Source: Pseudomonas sp. N40(2020) | Lineage (GTDB): Bacteria; Pseudomonadota; Gammaproteobacteria; Pseudomonadales; Pseudomonadaceae | Assembly (NCBI RefSeq): GCF_014472415.1 | Contig: NZ_JACSZV010000008.1 | Coordinates: 62,001-126,000 of the forward strand | DNA: 64,000 nucleotides | Direction: 5' to 3' | Part shown: in pieces, positions 27,756-36,523 of the stretch | How the letters are laid out: each line of letters begins with the position of its first letter | Numbering within the stretch: the first letter of the stretch is position 1 | The notes under the pieces: generated by a model | Databases searched by the model: none | Told to the model about the DNA's origin: nothing | What the model saw: only the letters and a program-made list of their open reading frames with translations | Translations under genes and position numbers: made by a program

Positions 27756-29645
27756 TTAGAAGTTCACGCCGAAGCTGAGCGCAACGAAGTCGCGGTCATC
27801 CACGGTGGTGTACTTGCCGTCGAAGAAGTTGGTGTAAGCCAGGCTCGCGGTGTAGGTGTTCTGGTACTCGGCATCGACGCCCAGGCTGACGGCTTTGCGA
27901 CCTTCCTCGAAGTTGCCGCCAGGGCCTGGCGAGTAGCCGCTGACGTCGTGCGACCAAGCCACGTTAGGCTTGAGGTTCACGCCGGCGAAGACGTCGTTGT
28001 ATTCCCAGATGGCGCGACCGCGGTAGCCCCACGACATCGATGTGGTGAAGCCGTCGTTGTCGCAATTGCGGCTGCGGTTGTTCTGCGGCGAGCCCGGCCC
28101 GGCACCATTGATGGTGCTGGCATTGAGGATGTTGGCGCAGGTGTTGGTGGTACCCGTGGCCGGCAACTCACCCGGGCCATACACCGGATCGCGGCCATAA
28201 CGCTTGTCGGACCGGCTTTCCAGCCCGCCGACGTAGGTCGCGCCGACTTCACCGACGAGGGTCAGACGGCTGGCGCCCATGACCTGGTCGAAGAAGTGTG
28301 TGAAGGTCGTTTGCAGTTGGGTGATTTCCTTACGCTCGTAGCCATGCAGATCCTGGCCAGGAACGCCAGTGAGCAACGAAGCGTTGGTCAGCGCGCCGCC
28401 CAGCGGACGTACCCCGGCGAACAGGATATCGGTGGAGTTCAGTTGCACCGGTGCGTTCGGGCGATAGCTGATTTCACCGCTCCACGCCGTACCGGTAGGC
28501 AAGGTGGTGGAGAAGCTCAGGCCGTAGAGGCGAATGTCTTCCGGGTATTCAATGAAGTAATTCGAGTTACCCGCCACCAGCAGTGGTGCGAGGGCAGCGA
28601 ACGGTCCTGGCAAAGACGCTGCGGTGTTGTAGACCGACTGTGGCGCACCGGTGGCACTGAAGATCGGCGCACGGCTGTGGTAGTTCATGAAGTACGCGCC
28701 GAACTCGGTATCCAGTGGCTCGAACATGTACTTCAGGGACGCGCCCCACTGACCGCTGTCACGGGCATCACGATCCGGGCCACGACGCACCAGAACGCCT
28801 TCCTGGTCTACGTTGACACCGTTGGCAGCCAACGGCCCCAAAGCGATGGCCGGGATTTGTGAACGCTTGTTCAGCACCCGCAGGTTGTCGTTGCAACCGT
28901 CGGCAACGATGTCCGGCTGCGAGAAGAACGTGCCGCAGTTGTCGACGACGGTCTGGTCCCACTCAAGCTGATAGAACGCTTCGGCCGAGAGGTTCTCGGT
29001 CAGGCTCTGGGACACGTAGAACATGTTGACCGGGATCAGGCCTTCCTTGATTTCGGCGCCCGGACGACGGAATGCAGACACGTCGATCGGGTTGATGGAG
29101 TTGATGCCGCCGCCGATGAAGGTACTTTCACCCCAGCTCACCACCTGCTTGCCCAGACGCACGGAACCCGGCTGATCGGCGATGGAGTAGTTGTGGTAGA
29201 CGAAGGCGTCGAGGATCTGCGCGCCGGACGACTTGGCGCCCTCTTTGCGACCCGAATCGCTGATGTCCTTGAACTCGCGGCTTTCGTCCTTGAGTTCAAA
29301 GTCGTACCAGTATTTGCCACGGACGAACACGCCGGTGTCGCCGTATTTCAATTCAAGGTCATGGATACCCTTGAAGATCTTCGAAAAGGTTTCGCCACTC
29401 TTGAAGTTGGCGTGGCCGTCGTCGGAAGTCTGCGACAGCCCCTGACCGCCGTTGTTGACGCCGATGAGGTTCTTGTTCGGGCTCTGAGTAGACCAACTGG
29501 CACCGATCGACAGGGAAGAGTCGAACTGGCCTTCGATTTCACCGACGTTGAAACTGACGCCGAATGCAGGCCCGGCGAGCGAGGAGGCAAGACTGACCGC
29601 CAGAGGCAGTTTCGCCCGGCGCCAGAACTGGTTTACTGAGGTCAT
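27756..29645 (-). CDS. DUF1302 family outer-membrane-type protein
   Basis: 629-residue exported protein. Signal peptide MTSVNQFWRRAKLPLAVSLA...GPAFG, then VSFNVGEIEGQFDSSLSIGA, alternating aromatic beta strands throughout and a terminal ALSFGVNF ending in Phe, the pattern of an outer-membrane beta-barrel. DUF1302 is the constant partner of DUF1329 and is thought to form the outer-membrane passage for hydrophobic substrates. The ATG at 29645 is used because it begins the signal peptide; a longer frame of 85 codons upstream has no support. First gene of the unit with DUF1329. Confidence 0.9.
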   Translation of the reverse strand: MTSVNQFWRRAKLPLAVSLASSLAGPAFGVSFNVGEIEGQFDSSLSIGASWSTQSPNKNLIGVNNGGQGLSQTSDDGHANFKSGETFSKIFKGIHDLELKYGDTGVFVRGKYWYDFELKDESREFKDISDSGRKEGAKSSGAQILDAFVYHNYSIADQPGSVRLGKQVVSWGESTFIGGGINSINPIDVSAFRRPGAEIKEGLIPVNMFYVSQSLTENLSAEAFYQLEWDQTVVDNCGTFFSQPDIVADGCNDNLRVLNKRSQIPAIALGPLAANGVNVDQEGVLVRRGPDRDARDSGQWGASLKYMFEPLDTEFGAYFMNYHSRAPIFSATGAPQSVYNTAASLPGPFAALAPLLVAGNSNYFIEYPEDIRLYGLSFSTTLPTGTAWSGEISYRPNAPVQLNSTDILFAGVRPLGGALTNASLLTGVPGQDLHGYERKEITQLQTTFTHFFDQVMGASRLTLVGEVGATYVGGLESRSDKRYGRDPVYGPGELPATGTTNTCANILNASTINGAGPGSPQNNRSRNCDNDGFTTSMSWGYRGRAIWEYNDVFAGVNLKPNVAWSHDVSGYSPGPGGNFEEGRKAVSLGVDAEYQNTYTASLAYTNFFDGKYTTVDDRDFVALSFGVNF

Positions 29646-29981
29646 CGACGCTACTCCATGTGCATTATTGTTATGGCAGTGAGTACTTTTAAAAACGTCT
29701 GAAGGACCGGATGCCAACGGCTGTCCGATGTCACTCCAAAAATGCATCGCCCCGTTTTGTGCGTGTGCCCCGTTCTTAAAAATCCTTGAGCGGACTATAG
29801 CCAGCAGGTGGTACTGCTTGATCCCTCTAAAGTGTGATTTGCAGCCGCCAACCACTCTGGAACAGTCCTTTCGCCAGTCCGACAGATGTCGGCACGGCAA
29901 GGATGGCTGATTTTTTCGATTTCACAAGCCAAGCGCTTGCTTGGTGGGTCTGGCGCGCCGTTTTCGGCGCGCCAGAGACAC
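29646..29981. other. intergenic region with two inverted repeats (upstream of the DUF1302 gene)
   Basis: 336 bp without a convincing gene. It contains the palindrome CCAAGCGCTTGCTTGG (29929-29944; core CAAGCGCTTG perfect) and a hairpin with an 11-bp stem TCTGGCGCGCC / GGCGCGCCAGA (29949-29976) just after the acyl-CoA ligase stop, without a T-tract on the minus strand. The rest is AT-richer leader DNA in which the DUF1302 promoter must lie; I could not fix -35/-10 elements. Confidence 0.6.
29929..29944. promoter_or_regulatory. candidate operator palindrome CCAAGCGCTTGCTTGG
   Basis: CCAAGC-GCTT-GCTTGG is a perfect inverted repeat, with a 10-bp perfect palindrome CAAGCGCTTG within it. Similar CAAGCGCTTG-type palindromes are typical of TetR-family lipid regulators; the cognate regulator here is unknown. 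Confidence 0.4.
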
Positions 29982-31664
29982 TTAAAGTGTCGAGAGGAAG
30001 GTGCTGTTATTGGCCTGCCATTCGGTGATGTCGAGGCGGATGCGCTTCTTGTCGAGCTTGCCAACGCTGGTCTTGGGAATTTCCGTAACAACGGCAATCT
30101 GGCTTGGAATCGCCCACTTGCTCAGGTGCCCCAGTTCGACGAACGGCTTGAGGTGTTCCTTGAGCTCACGTGCCCCGATTTCATGACCTTCGCGGATCAC
30201 CAGCAGGGCAAACGGGCGCTCGCCCCACTGCGGATCGGCGATGCCCACCACTGCTACTTCGCGTACCGCCACATGACGGCTGATCAGGTCTTCGAGGTCG
30301 AGCGAAGAGATCCACTCGCCACCGGTCTTGATCACGTCCTTGATGCGGTCGCGGATGTCGATCACGCCCATGCTGTCGAGCGTCGCAACGTCACCGGTGT
30401 GCAGCCAACCGCCGGCCCACAGCTCGGCGCCCTTCTGCGGCTCGTTGAAATAGCCTTCGGTCAACCACGGTGCGCGCAGCACCAGCTCGCCCTGAGTCTC
30501 GCCGTCCGCCGGGAGAAAGTTGCCCTCAGCATCGACGATGGCAGCTTCCACCAGCGGCCCCGGCACACCGGCCTTGATCCGATAAGTGGTGCGTTCGTCT
30601 TCGGTGCCAGCCATCAACTCATCGTTGAGGTGCGCACATGAGACCAGCGGCCCGGTTTCCGACATGCCGTACGCGGCGGTGAGCTGAATGCCGCGAGCCT
30701 TGGCGGTTTCATACAAGGTGCGATTGAGTGCGCTGCCACCAATGACGATTTTCCAGCCGCCAAAATCGTTGCCCTGCGCACCTTTGGCGTTGAGCAGCAT
30801 TTGCAGGATGGTCGGCACGCAATGGGAGAATGTGACCTTCTCCTTGCGCCACAGCTCCACCAGAAACTCCGGGTCGTAACGTCCCGGGTAAACCTGCTTG
30901 AGCCCAAGCATGGTCGCCACGTAAGGCAGGCCCCAGGCGTGCACGTGAAACATCGGTGTGATCGGCATGTACACGTCGTTGGTGCCGAGCAGGCGCACGC
31001 TGTCGATCGAGCCCATGATCGTCGACACGCCCATCGTGTGCAGCACCAGTTGCCGATGGGTGAAGTACACGCCTTTCGGGTTGCCGGTGGTGCCGGTCGT
31101 ATAGAACGTGGTGGCGACCGAGTTTTCGTCGAAATCCTGGAAATCGTACTGCGGACTGGCTGCGGCCAGCAGTTGCTCGTACTCGCCGACCAGATTTGGC
31201 AGCTCGGCGGTTTTTTCCGGCAGGTCGGTCAGCAGCAGGGTTTTGTCGACCGTGGTCAGGTGCGGCGCGATGGCCTGGTACAGCCCGACGAACTCGCTAT
31301 TGACCAGCACAAAGCGGTCCTCGGCGTGGTTCATGGTGTAGAGAATCTGTTCCGGCGACAGACGCACATTGATGGTGTGGATCACCGCGCCGATCATCGG
31401 AATGGCAAACATGCATTCCAGGTAACGATGGCTGTCCCAGTCCATCACCGCCACGGTGTCACCGGCCTTGACTCCGGCAGCCGTCAGCACGTTGGCCAGC
31501 CTTGCGACACGCTCGATCAGGGTCGGATAGCTGTAGCGCAACTGGTCACGGTAGATGATCTCGCGGGTTTTCTCGTAACGGGCGCCGGACATCAACAGCC
31601 GTTTAATCAGCAATGGATACTGGTAAGCCCCATCGGCCGGGGGAATGACGCGAGTCTGCAACAT
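29982..31664 (-). CDS. medium/long-chain acyl-CoA ligase (AlkK/FadD-like)
   Basis: 560-residue AMP-forming synthetase that activates fatty acids to acyl-CoA. ANL-family motifs: P-loop FYTTGTTGNPKGVYFTHRQ (about 187-205), AYGMSETGP, the adenine-site GWLHTGDVATLD, and the C-terminal domain hinge DRIKDVIKTGGEWIS with the catalytic Lys in SVGKLDKKRIR. The AlkK subgroup (medium chain) is favoured by length and by the DUF1302-DUF1329-LuxR neighbourhood, equivalent to the P. putida PP_0763 locus as I recall it. Substrate chain length is an inference. Confidence 0.92.
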   Translation of the reverse strand: MLQTRVIPPADGAYQYPLLIKRLLMSGARYEKTREIIYRDQLRYSYPTLIERVARLANVLTAAGVKAGDTVAVMDWDSHRYLECMFAIPMIGAVIHTINVRLSPEQILYTMNHAEDRFVLVNSEFVGLYQAIAPHLTTVDKTLLLTDLPEKTAELPNLVGEYEQLLAAASPQYDFQDFDENSVATTFYTTGTTGNPKGVYFTHRQLVLHTMGVSTIMGSIDSVRLLGTNDVYMPITPMFHVHAWGLPYVATMLGLKQVYPGRYDPEFLVELWRKEKVTFSHCVPTILQMLLNAKGAQGNDFGGWKIVIGGSALNRTLYETAKARGIQLTAAYGMSETGPLVSCAHLNDELMAGTEDERTTYRIKAGVPGPLVEAAIVDAEGNFLPADGETQGELVLRAPWLTEGYFNEPQKGAELWAGGWLHTGDVATLDSMGVIDIRDRIKDVIKTGGEWISSLDLEDLISRHVAVREVAVVGIADPQWGERPFALLVIREGHEIGARELKEHLKPFVELGHLSKWAIPSQIAVVTEIPKTSVGKLDKKRIRLDITEWQANNSTFLSTL

Positions 31665-31809
31665 AAGAATCCCTTTTCTGACTGCACGGTGTTAGGCGAA
31701 GAGTTTTGTACTCTAGATCGCTTATACGCCAGTCAAATCAGCCGAAGGAATGATTTGCACAGCCGTACAAATGCTAGCTTTGCGCCAGCATTTGCCGCTT
31801 TTCTATCGC

Positions 31810-32439
31810 TCAATGCATCTCGGTAAACGCGATTTTCACGCCGAGAGCGATCAATACCGCACCCATGGTGCGGTCGAACCAGTGGCCCATGCGGGCGAAA
31901 CCGGCGCGTACGCGTTGTTGGCTGAACAGCATCGCCACCAGGCAGAACCAGACGGCCGTCGCGACAGCCAGATAAACGCCGTAACCGGCCTGCACCGATA
32001 GCGGCGTGTGCGGATTGATCACCACGGTGAACAGCGACAGGAAAAACAGCGTGGCTTTCGGGTTCAGACCATTGGTCACGAAACCCGAGGTGAAGGCACC
32101 ACGCGCTGTGCGAACACCCGCTTCCTTGTGCAAATCGTCGGTGACGGTTTTCGCCGGTTGCGCGCGCAAGGCCTTGAAGCCGATATACACGAGGTATGCG
32201 GCAGCCGCCCATTTCAAAGCGTTGAACAGGACAATCGACTGCGACACGATCAGGCCGATGCCGAGTAGCGAATAACCCACATGCAGGAAAATCGCCGTGC
32301 CGACACCCAGTGCCGTCCATGTGCCCGCGCGGCGACCATGGGTCACGCTCTCGCGCACCACCACGGCAAAGTCCGGGCCGGGGCTGGCGACGGCCAGCAG
32401 GTGGATCAATGCAACGGTCAAGAACTCGGTCCAGTACAT
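31810..32439 (-). CDS. LysE/RhtB family amino acid exporter
   Basis: 209-residue inner-membrane exporter with about six helices. The family signature ASPGPDFAVVVRESVTHGRR (about 18-37) is near the N-terminus and GLNPKATLFFLSLFTVVI lies in the middle. Exports an amino acid or derivative such as homoserine, threonine or lysine; the specific substrate is unknown. The ATG at 32439 has AAGGAG at ideal spacing. Divergent from the hydroxyacid dehydrogenase gene. Confidence 0.9.
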   Translation of the reverse strand: MYWTEFLTVALIHLLAVASPGPDFAVVVRESVTHGRRAGTWTALGVGTAIFLHVGYSLLGIGLIVSQSIVLFNALKWAAAAYLVYIGFKALRAQPAKTVTDDLHKEAGVRTARGAFTSGFVTNGLNPKATLFFLSLFTVVINPHTPLSVQAGYGVYLAVATAVWFCLVAMLFSQQRVRAGFARMGHWFDRTMGAVLIALGVKIAFTEMH

Positions 32440-32530
32440 GGGGGCTCCTTTCGGCCAAGCGTAACGTTTTGTTTCATCTGGTAGGCTCGGCAGATTACGC
32501 CTTCCGTTCAACGCACAAAAGGTACAGTTG

Positions 32531-33496
32531 ATGACGAACCCGCGCCGCGCCGTATTCCTCGATCACCCTTCGCTGGATCTTGGCGATCTCGACCTCAGCC
32601 CGTTGCGCACCTGCTTCAGCGACCTGCAACTGTTCGCCCAGACCCTGCCGGAACAAGTGGCCGAACGCTTGCGGGGCGCAACAGTTGCGATCACCAACAA
32701 GATCAAGATCGACGCCGCCGCCATGGCCGCCAACCCGGATCTGAAACTGATCCTGATCACCGCCACCGGTACCAACAACGTCGATCTCGCGGCTGCTCGC
32801 GCCCATGGCATCACCGTATGCAACTGTCAGGGTTATGGCACCCCGTCGGTGGCGCAACACACGATCATGCTGTTGCTCAACCTCGCTACACGCCTGGCCG
32901 ATTACCAGAAAGCCGTCGGTGAAGGCCGCTGGCAGCAGGCGAAACAGTTCTGTCTGCTCGACTACCCGATTGTTGAACTGGAAGGCAAAACCCTCGGGCT
33001 GCTCGGTCATGGTGAGTTGGGCGGCGCCGTCGCACGGTTGGCTGAAGCCTTCGGCATGCGCGTGTTGCTCGGGCAGATTCCGGGACGCCCTGCCCGGCCG
33101 GATCGCCTGCCGCTGGATGAACTGTTGCCACAAATCGACGCCCTCACCCTGCACTGCCCGCTCAACGAGCACACCCGCCACTTCATCGGCGCCCGCGAAC
33201 TGGCGTCAATGAAGCCCGGCGCGTTCGTGGTCAACACCGCCCGTGGCGGATTGATTGATGAACAAGCCTTGGCCGATGCCTTGCGCGCCGGTCATCTCGG
33301 CGGCGCTGCTACTGATGTACTCAGCGTCGAGCCGCCAACCCAAGGTAATCCGCTGCTGGCCGCCGACATTCCGCGCCTTATCGTCACGCCGCACAACGCT
33401 TGGGGCAGTCGCGAAGCCCGGCAGCGCATCGTTGGCCAATTGACCGAAAACGCCCAGGCGTTCTTCAGCGGTAAGGCGCTACGGGTCGTCAGTTGA
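32531..33496 (+). CDS. D-2-hydroxyacid dehydrogenase (glycerate dehydrogenase, HprA-like)
   Basis: 321-residue NAD(P)-dependent D-isomer-specific dehydrogenase. Rossmann motif LGHGELGGAVARLAEAFGM (about 158-176), LTLHCPLNEHTRHFIG, NTARGGLIDEQALADAL with the catalytic Arg/Glu region, and catalytic His in VTPHNAWGS. The N-terminus VFLDHPSLDLGDLDLSPL resembles hydroxypyruvate reductase/glycerate dehydrogenase HprA, so it probably interconverts hydroxypyruvate and D-glycerate. ATG at 32531 preferred to a TTG one codon earlier. Confidence 0.88.
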   Translation: MTNPRRAVFLDHPSLDLGDLDLSPLRTCFSDLQLFAQTLPEQVAERLRGATVAITNKIKIDAAAMAANPDLKLILITATGTNNVDLAAARAHGITVCNCQGYGTPSVAQHTIMLLLNLATRLADYQKAVGEGRWQQAKQFCLLDYPIVELEGKTLGLLGHGELGGAVARLAEAFGMRVLLGQIPGRPARPDRLPLDELLPQIDALTLHCPLNEHTRHFIGARELASMKPGAFVVNTARGGLIDEQALADALRAGHLGGAATDVLSVEPPTQGNPLLAADIPRLIVTPHNAWGSREARQRIVGQLTENAQAFFSGKALRVVS

Positions 33497-33528
33497 TAAA
33501 CTGCGGCACTTTTTTTTGAGGAGCAGTT

Positions 33529-34527
33529 ATGGATCCGCGCAGTGAAGTACTGCTTCGTCAGGCCGAGTTATTTCAGGGTTCACTGTTGTTGGCAGGCTTG
33601 CCTGCCGACGATTTGCTCGGGCGCCTGCCCAACGCCTTTGGCTGGTGCTGGCACGCCGGCGACCAAGCCGCGCTCGACTCTCGCTTCGAAGGCCGCAGCC
33701 ATTTTGGTGTGAACATTCCCGAGCGCGCGTTCGACAGCACTGTGGTGTTTTTGCCCAAGTCCAAGGACCTGACCGATTACGTCCTCAACGCCGTGGCCGC
33801 ACGTCTGGCCGGTCGTGAAGTGTTTCTGGTCGGGGAAAAACGCAGCGGCATCGAAGGCGCCTCCAAGCAACTCAACCCGTTCGGCAAGCCACGTAAACTC
33901 GACAGCGCACGTCACTGCCAACTGTGGCAAGTGACGGTCGCTAATGCCCCTGAAGCCAAATCGCTGGAAAGTCTGGCGCAAACCTATGAATTGCCGCTGG
34001 CCGAAGGCCCGTTGAAAGTCATCAGCCTGCCGGGTGTGTTCAGCCACGGTCGACTGGATCGCGGCAGTGCCTTGCTGCTGGAGCATCTGGACAAACTGCC
34101 AAGCGGTCATTTGCTCGACTTCGGTTGTGGCGCAGGTGTATTGGGCGCTGCGGTCAAACGTCGCTATCCGCACAATCAGGTGACATTGCTCGACGTCGAC
34201 GCGTTTGCCGCCGCCAGCAGCCGTCTGACCTTGGCGGCCAACGGTCTGGAAGCCGACGTGCTGACCGGCGACGGGATCGATGCGGCGCCCATGGGTTTGA
34301 GCGCCATTCTGAGCAATCCCCCGTTCCATGTCGGCGTGCATACCGACTATTTCGCTACCGAAAATTTGCTGCGAAAAGCGGCCAAACATCTGAAAAACGG
34401 CGGCGAACTGCGCTTGGTCGCGAACAGTTTCCTGAAGTATCAACCACTGATCGAAGAGCATCTTGGGGTCTGTGCGATCAAGGCCGAAGGCAATGGCTTC
34501 CGGATTTACCGGGCCAAACGCGGCTGA
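33529..34527 (+). CDS. rsmC: 16S rRNA (guanine1207-N2)-methyltransferase RsmC
   Basis: 332 residues, family length. Tandem methyltransferase-like domains: a degenerate N-terminal one (about 1-160) and a catalytic C-terminal one with SAM motif [20 protein letters not shown] (about 197-216) and the N2-guanine methyltransferase tetrapeptide NPPF in [15 protein letters not shown]. Methylates G1207 in 30S subunits. GAGGAGCAG precedes the start. Confidence 0.95.
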   Translation: MDPRSEVLLRQAELFQGSLLLAGLPADDLLGRLPNAFGWCWHAGDQAALDSRFEGRSHFGVNIPERAFDSTVVFLPKSKDLTDYVLNAVAARLAGREVFLVGEKRSGIEGASKQLNPFGKPRKLDSARHCQLWQVTVANAPEAKSLESLAQTYELPLAEGPLKVISLPGVFSHGRLDRGSALLLEHLDKLPSGHLLDFGCGAGVLGAAVKRRYPHNQVTLLDVDAFAAASSRLTLAANGLEADVLTGDGIDAAPMGLSAILSNPPFHVGVHTDYFATENLLRKAAKHLKNGGELRLVANSFLKYQPLIEEHLGVCAIKAEGNGFRIYRAKRG

Positions 34528-34561
34528 AGTTTCTTTTCAAAAAGAGGCTTGCTCTATCGGA

Positions 34562-34780
34562 TTTGCCTAGGCAGAATCCGCTCCGTCCTAGGGGAGTAGT
34601 CTCCCACGAGCGCCAAGCTCGTCCGGCATACGTCAACATACTTGATCCTCAGATCATGGCGTATGCGACCCAAGCGTCCGCACCAGACGGATCGCAGGGT
34701 TTGACAAGACCTATGACACGCACACCTTACCCGGGGCGGGAAGGCTGTACGTGTCATAGCCGTGTCGACCCGCCCCTTAG
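34562..34780 (+). promoter_or_regulatory. yybP-ykoY manganese riboswitch with expression platform
   Basis: Located in the 263-bp gap before a GDT1-family Mn exporter gene. The aptamer shows GGGGAGTAGTCTCC (34591-34604), the CGTCAACATAC loop (34631-34641) and the paired GCATACG/CGTATGC arms (34626-34632, 34660-34666), all hallmarks of the yybP-ykoY class, which binds Mn2+. Downstream, two helices interleave: CTATGACACG (34711-34720) pairs with CGTGTCATAG (34750-34759), while GGGGCGGG (34733-34740) pairs with CCCGCCCC (34769-34776). They cannot both form without a pseudoknot. The last arm ends 14 bp before the ATG, so translation control is likely; no T-tract terminator is seen. Exact borders are approximate. 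Confidence 0.88.
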
Positions 34781-34790
34781 GAAAATCCTG

Positions 34791-35375
34791 ATGCTGGACT
34801 CGTTACTCGTTCCCACCGCAATCGTTGCCTTGGCCGAAATCGGCGACAAGACGCAACTGCTCGCGCTGATTCTCGCCGCTCGCTTCCGCAAACCCTGGCC
34901 GATCATTGCCGGGATTGTCGCCGCGACCTTGGCCAACCACGCAGCAGCCGGTGCGGTCGGTGCCTGGTTCGGCAGTTTCTTCTCGGATTCGGTGCTGCAC
35001 TGGATTCTCGCCGCGAGCTTCGCTGCCACTGCGCTGTGGACACTGGTCCCGGACAAGATGGATGACGATGAAGCGAGCACCGCGCGCAAGTTCGGACCGT
35101 TTCTGACCACGCTGATCGCGTTCTTCCTTGCGGAAATCGGTGACAAGACGCAGATCGCCACGGTGATGCTGGCGGCGCAATATCCTGAGTTGTGGCTGGT
35201 GATTATCGGCACCACCCTGGGCATGTTGATTGCCAACGTGCCGGTGGTATTGGCGGGTAACTTTGCCGCAGACAAACTGCCGCTGACCCTGATCCGTCGC
35301 CTGGCGGCTTCGGCATTCCTGATTCTGGCGATCGTTGCGGTGTACAAGGCGATGCAGAGCAGTGGCTGGGTTTAA
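34791..35375 (+). CDS. TMEM165/GDT1 family manganese exporter (UPF0016, MneA-like)
   Basis: 194-residue six-helix membrane protein made of two inverted halves, each with the signature EIGDKT (residues about 16-21 in ALAEIGDKTQLLAL and about 117-122 in FLAEIGDKTQIATV) forming the cation site. Bacterial members such as MneA export Mn2+; eukaryotic TMEM165 supplies Mn/Ca to the Golgi. The start ATG 34791 is placed directly after the riboswitch; the frame is open further upstream through rsmC but that is not coding. Regulation by the preceding Mn riboswitch strongly supports the function. Confidence 0.93.
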   Translation: MLDSLLVPTAIVALAEIGDKTQLLALILAARFRKPWPIIAGIVAATLANHAAAGAVGAWFGSFFSDSVLHWILAASFAATALWTLVPDKMDDDEASTARKFGPFLTTLIAFFLAEIGDKTQIATVMLAAQYPELWLVIIGTTLGMLIANVPVVLAGNFAADKLPLTLIRRLAASAFLILAIVAVYKAMQSSGWV

Positions 35376-35389
35376 ACATGCCAACACCG

Positions 35390-35420
35390 CTCGTTCCCAC
35401 GCAGAGCGTGGGAACGATCA
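35390..35420. repeat. single-arm palindromic repeat (same family as 11071 and 49025)
   Basis: CGTTCCCACGC-aga-GCGTGGGAACG, one arm of the composite element. Between the convergent Mn exporter and M48 protease genes, where it may act as a transcript-end hairpin. Confidence 0.85.
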
Positions 35421-35442
35421 CCACCTCTAGGCTAAGTCCGAC

Positions 35443-36261
35443 TCAGGACTTCGGTGCTTTCTCGTACAGCGGCATGACTTTCGGAATCGCCGCCTGCAAC
35501 GAAGCAATACGGCTGGTCGACGCCGGGTGAGTGCTCATGAACTCCGGTGGCGAACCTTCCGAGGCCTTGCTCATCTTGTTCCACAGGGTGATCGCCGCGT
35601 TCGGGTTGTATCCGGCACGGGCGGCCAGTTCCAGCCCGATCAGGTCGGCTTCGTTTTCGTTGGCACGGCTGTTAGGCAAGGTCATGCCGTAGTTGGCCAC
35701 GGTGTCGGCCAGCGCCAGGCTGTCCTGACCCAAGCCAAACAAAGCACCCGCACCCTGCTTGGCCATCTCCATACCGTATGCCTTGGACATCGCTTCACGA
35801 CCATGCTCGCGCAAGGCGTGGGCGATTTCATGGCCCATGACTGCGGCGATTTCATCGTCGGTCAGTTTCAGGCTGTCGATCAGCCCGGTGTAGAAAATGA
35901 TCTTGCCGCCGGGGCCGCAGTTGGCGTTGAGCTCATCGCTCTTGATCAGATTGACTTCCCATTTCCACTGAGCGGCATCCGGACGGAAGTTCGGCGCCTG
36001 GGCGATCAGGCGGTTGGCAATGGCCTGAACCCGCTTGGCTTCCGGGCTGGTCTTGTCCAGCACGCCTTTGCTCGATGCTTCGCCGACGGTCTTCTGATAC
36101 GACTGGGCATACATCTGGTCGACCTCTTGCGAGGACAGCATGCTGAACATGTACTGCTTGCGCTCCACGCCCACGGCGCCGCCGCTGGTGGTGTTGACCG
36201 ACTGACAACCGGCCAGCAACAGCGCTGCGCTCAGTGCACTTACAACCAATGTCTTGTTCAT
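35443..36261 (-). CDS. M48 family metalloprotease lipoprotein (LoiP/YcaL-like)
   Basis: 272-residue outer-membrane lipoprotein protease. Lipobox LLAGC (Cys19) follows a clear signal peptide. The zinc site is MGHEIAHALREHGREAMS (HEIAH) and the third ligand region SRANENEADLIGLELAARAGYNP contains the Glu of the ExxxD motif. E. coli LoiP/BepA/YcaL relatives degrade misfolded outer-membrane proteins such as LptD and BamA intermediates. The ATG at 36261 begins the signal peptide; upstream codons in frame are not part of the gene. Divergent from a chemoreceptor gene. Confidence 0.93.
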   Translation of the reverse strand: MNKTLVVSALSAALLLAGCQSVNTTSGGAVGVERKQYMFSMLSSQEVDQMYAQSYQKTVGEASSKGVLDKTSPEAKRVQAIANRLIAQAPNFRPDAAQWKWEVNLIKSDELNANCGPGGKIIFYTGLIDSLKLTDDEIAAVMGHEIAHALREHGREAMSKAYGMEMAKQGAGALFGLGQDSLALADTVANYGMTLPNSRANENEADLIGLELAARAGYNPNAAITLWNKMSKASEGSPPEFMSTHPASTSRIASLQAAIPKVMPLYEKAPKS

Positions 36262-36523
36262 TAAAAAGCTCCCTGAAAACCTGTCGCGTATCGTAGGCGG
36301 GTAATTGTATCGGCGCCAGATACAACGGACGTGTTGCACCGACTTTCAGAAGTTTCCCACCCGCGCTGTCGTAAAAAATTCACAGCGACCGGCAAGCCCC
36401 GGCAACTACGTCGCATACCGATCCATTTGCGACATCCCCGCCTGATCACGCCTTGCACCACTCATGGCTCATTGCCCGCTGCCGATACAACAGCGCAGAC
36501 GTCCTCTTGCGTGCGGAGCTCCC

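Noticed and set aside
26109..28862. 917-codon open frame on the + strand
   Set aside because: Antisense to the DUF1329 and DUF1302 genes, which have clear signal peptides and family motifs; the + product is Arg/Val/Gln-rich shadow sequence typical of high-GC DNA.
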